The notes below the pieces were generated by a model. The model did no database searches, was not told where the DNA came from, and saw only the letters and a program-made list of their open reading frames with translations. A program made the translations under genes and the position numbers. A stretch of DNA of 32,135 nucleotides, taken from the NCBI GenBank assembly GCA_026708265.1, contig JAPOVI010000012.1, forward strand, positions 1 through 32,135, given 5' to 3'. Source of the stretch: Acidobacteriota bacterium (lineage in GTDB: Bacteria > Acidobacteriota > Vicinamibacteria > Vicinamibacterales > UBA8438). Shown piece after piece: positions 30,202 through 32,135 of this stretch (position 1 is its first letter; every line of letters starts with the position of its first letter).

Positions 30202-32135
30202 ATGACGATACACGGCAGACGGGTCGCGGCGGGCGTGCGGGTCTTCCGTCTCGCGGGGCGTGCGCTGCTGCCCCTCGTGACGTGCGGCGCCCTGGCCGTC
30301 GCCGCCGATCCGGCCGCCGCGGGAACGCAGGCCGCGGCCGAGGCGCCCGACGACGTCGAGGGCCTCGTGGCGATCTCCACCTTCGCGAACGTCACCCAGG
30401 ATCCGGCGGACGACTGGCTGGGTGAAGGCATCGCCGAGACCGTGGCGGCAGACTTCGACGCCGCCGGCCTGACCGTCGTCGCACGGGGGGCATCGGGGCC
30501 GGAATCGGCGGGCGGCATTCTGTCCCTCGGCCGCGCCCTCGGGGCGCGCTGGGTGGTGACCGGCGGCTTCCAGCGCCTCGGGGAACGGCTGCGGATCACG
30601 GCGCGGCTCGTCGACGTCGGCAGCGGAGCGGTTCGGCGGGCCGTGCGCGCGGACGGCGCCACGGACGAGCTCTTCGCCCTGCAGGACCGGATCGCGGCCG
30701 GTCTGCTGACGGACGGCGACCCCGCGGGGGCCGCCGGTCGGGTCGCGCTGGCGGAACGGCCGGCGGCGGCGTTCCCGGAGCCCGAGCCGCGACCGCTCGG
30801 CGGCGCACCGGCCGGAGAACGTCGCGTGGCGGAGGGGGAGCTGGTGGCGGAGCTGGCACCGGAGCCGCCGGCGACCGGCGAGGCCCGGGCCGGGATGGAA
30901 CCGGCACCGCTCGTCATGCCGGGGGCAGCGGGTCGAATCGCCCCCGCCCCGGAGGCGGCGGCGCGGGAAAGCGCACCGGGGCGGCCTCGTCGTGGAGCGC
31001 CGCCCGGCGGCGCGGCGCGGCCCCCGACCGGCGCCGCGGCAATGCGTCCCCCGACCGGCGGCGTGGGCGGCTTCGGCGTGGCGAGCGCGGCCGGCATCCT
31101 GACCGGCCGCCCGAGCGTGCGTCCGGCCCGCACCAGCACGCCGCCCCGAATCGACGGCCGGCTCGACGACGCCGTCTGGCGGAACGCGACGGTCATCACG
31201 GACTTCGTGCAGCAGACGCCGCTCGACGGGGCGCCGGCCACCGAGCAGACCGAGGTCTACCTGGCCTACGACACCCAGAACATCTACCTCGGCGTGTACG
31301 CCCACTACTCGAACCCGGCCGACATCCGCGCCAACCGGTCGGACCGCGACCAGACGTTCGCCGACGACACGCTCACCGTCTACTTCGACCCGTTCCTCGA
31401 TCAGCAGCGCGCCTACGTCTTCTCCGTGAACGGCTACGGCGTGCAGGGCGACGCGGTCCTCGACTCCCAGTCGCGGGGCTTCGGCATCGGCGGGGGCGGC
31501 GGGGGCGGCGGAGGCGGCGGGGGCGGCGGAGGCGGCAGCGGCCGGATGGGGCCCGGAGGCGGAGGCGGCATGCCGCGCGGCGGCATGGGCGCTTCGCTCG
31601 CCGCGGCGCTCGGCGGAGCCCCGCAGGGCGATTCGTCGTGGGACGCCCTCTTCGACACCGGGGGGACGCTGGTCGAGGACGGCTGGACGGCGGAGATGGC
31701 CATCCCCTTCAAGAGCCTCCGCTATCCGCAGCGCGGGTCCAACGAGATCCACCGCTGGGGGTTCCAGGTCGTGCGGGCGATCCCCGGCAAGACGGAGACC
31801 GACGTCTGGGCGCCGATCTCGCGCGACATCGCCGGCTTCCTGCCGCAGATGGGCCTGCTCGACGGGATGACGAACCTGTCGACCAGCCGCAACCTCGAGT
31901 TCCTGCCCACGTTCACCGGCATCCAGTACGGGGAGCTCGACACCGATTCGGGCGACTTCGGCAACGACCCGCTGGCCCCCGAGGCCGGCGTCAACGTCAA
32001 GTACGGCATCACCCCGAACCTGACGGCCGACTTCACCTACAACCCGGACTTCTCGCAGATCGAATCCGACATCCCGCAGATCGAGGTCAACCAGCGCTTC
32101 GCGCTCTTCTACCCGGAGCTGCGGCCGTTCTTCCT
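30202..32135 (+). CDS. DUF5916 / CBM9-like protein with N-terminal FlgO/TolB-like domain, partial
   Basis: At least 644 residues; the frame is open at the right edge. A signal peptide (1 to about 40) is followed by a domain of about 120 residues like FlgO or the TolB N-terminus (LVAISTFANVTQDPADDWLG, ARWVVTGGFQRLGERLRITA), then a Pro/Ala/Glu-rich linker. From about residue 310 comes a CBM9-like domain (PPRIDGRLDDAVWRNA, EVYLAYDTQNIYLGVYAHY, LTVYFDPFLDQQRAYVFSVN). It is interrupted by a run of 16 glycines, then resumes (DGWTAEMAIPFKSLRY). The last part begins the DUF5916 barrel (NVKYGITPNLTADFTYNPDFS, FALFYPELRPFF). DUF5916 proteins are outer-membrane, probably sugar- or polymer-related. The start ATG has no clear ribosome binding site. 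Confidence 0.87.
   Translation, partial: MTIHGRRVAAGVRVFRLAGRALLPLVTCGALAVAADPAAAGTQAAAEAPDDVEGLVAISTFANVTQDPADDWLGEGIAETVAADFDAAGLTVVARGASGPESAGGILSLGRALGARWVVTGGFQRLGERLRITARLVDVGSGAVRRAVRADGATDELFALQDRIAAGLLTDGDPAGAAGRVALAERPAAAFPEPEPRPLGGAPAGERRVAEGELVAELAPEPPATGEARAGMEPAPLVMPGAAGRIAPAPEAAARESAPGRPRRGAPPGGAARPPTGAAAMRPPTGGVGGFGVASAAGILTGRPSVRPARTSTPPRIDGRLDDAVWRNATVITDFVQQTPLDGAPATEQTEVYLAYDTQNIYLGVYAHYSNPADIRANRSDRDQTFADDTLTVYFDPFLDQQRAYVFSVNGYGVQGDAVLDSQSRGFGIGGGGGGGGGGGGGGGGSGRMGPGGGGGMPRGGMGASLAAALGGAPQGDSSWDALFDTGGTLVEDGWTAEMAIPFKSLRYPQRGSNEIHRWGFQVVRAIPGKTETDVWAPISRDIAGFLPQMGLLDGMTNLSTSRNLEFLPTFTGIQYGELDTDSGDFGNDPLAPEAGVNVKYGITPNLTADFTYNPDFSQIESDIPQIEVNQRFALFYPELRPFF
31490..31540 (+). 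repeat. GGC/GGX triplet run encoding 16 glycines
   Basis: A simple repeat of GGC, GGG and GGA codons in the CBM9-like domain of the DUF5916 gene, with a second shorter Gly-rich stretch (31551-31590) behind it. Slippage-prone; its length may vary between strains or contain assembly errors. Confidence 0.85.

Noticed and set aside
27259-31752. 1497-codon open frame extending upstream of the cytochrome/monooxygenase-like gene
   Set aside because: Only the last 472 codons look like protein; the upstream part is antisense to the epoxide hydrolase and DUF5916 genes. The signal peptide at 28677 marks the true start.
1-32135. CRISPR arrays, rRNA genes, transposases or prophage genes
   Set aside because: None seen on either strand; no regularly spaced repeats and no recognisable mobile-element protein.

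Overview
The window is a very G+C-rich bacterial chromosome segment with dense gene packing, many secreted proteins and almost no non-coding DNA. The gene content points to Acidobacteriota, most likely Vicinamibacteria. It includes secreted proteins carrying the PRTPDGQPDLQGVW signature, a periplasmic PQQ dehydrogenase, a tannase-family esterase, a DUF5916 outer-membrane-type protein, a secreted ankyrin protein and a c-type cytochrome fused to a copper-monooxygenase-like module. The assignment rests on recognising families, not on a database search.

Layout. 1-1259 (minus, open at the left edge) encodes a flippase-like membrane domain fused in frame to a DUF2064 nucleotidyl/glycosyl-transferase-like domain. 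A DUF4203-type membrane protein (1308-1928) and tRNA-Asn(GUU) (2002-2077) follow. Directly behind the tRNA is a lower-G+C two-gene module on the minus strand: a SocA/Panacea-type (DUF4065) antitoxin-like gene and a small membrane protein whose frame is cut by an in-frame TAG. 3079-6344 holds an unusual secreted protein with eight PASTA domains, translationally coupled to an unknown gene. 6385-10342 (minus) is a coupled trio: PQQ dehydrogenase with a lanthanide-type Asp-x-Asp site, YcaQ-type DNA glycosylase and outer-membrane beta-barrel. It is divergent from a tannase/feruloyl esterase (10428-12140).

12441-19648 holds two paralogous PDLQGVW proteins, a frameshifted fragment of an AlbA_2/RecG-like ATP-binding protein, a secreted endonuclease/exonuclease/phosphatase-fold protein behind a possible small ribbon-helix-helix ORF, a secreted cyanophycinase-like peptidase, a DUF6069 membrane protein and a lactonase-like metallo-beta-lactamase-fold protein.

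28677-19892 (minus) reads as one long operon. It runs from cytochrome c/Cu-monooxygenase-like protein through a secreted hypothetical protein, a secreted ankyrin protein, two FtsX-type permeases and a LolD/MacB-type ATPase to an AttH/CrtC-like lipocalin-fold protein. The last four genes match the AttEFGH ABC-system layout. The ATPase-AttH junction carries a 77-bp tandem duplication that created a 26-codon ORF coupled by ATGA overlaps on both sides. 28915 onward (plus) encodes a secreted epoxide hydrolase and then a DUF5916 protein running off the right edge.

Promoters show recognisable -10 boxes but no clear -35 boxes. Several -10 boxes lie 6-7 nt before the start codon of genes lacking a Shine-Dalgarno sequence, suggesting leaderless transcripts. 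No rRNA, CRISPR array, transposase or phage structural gene was seen.
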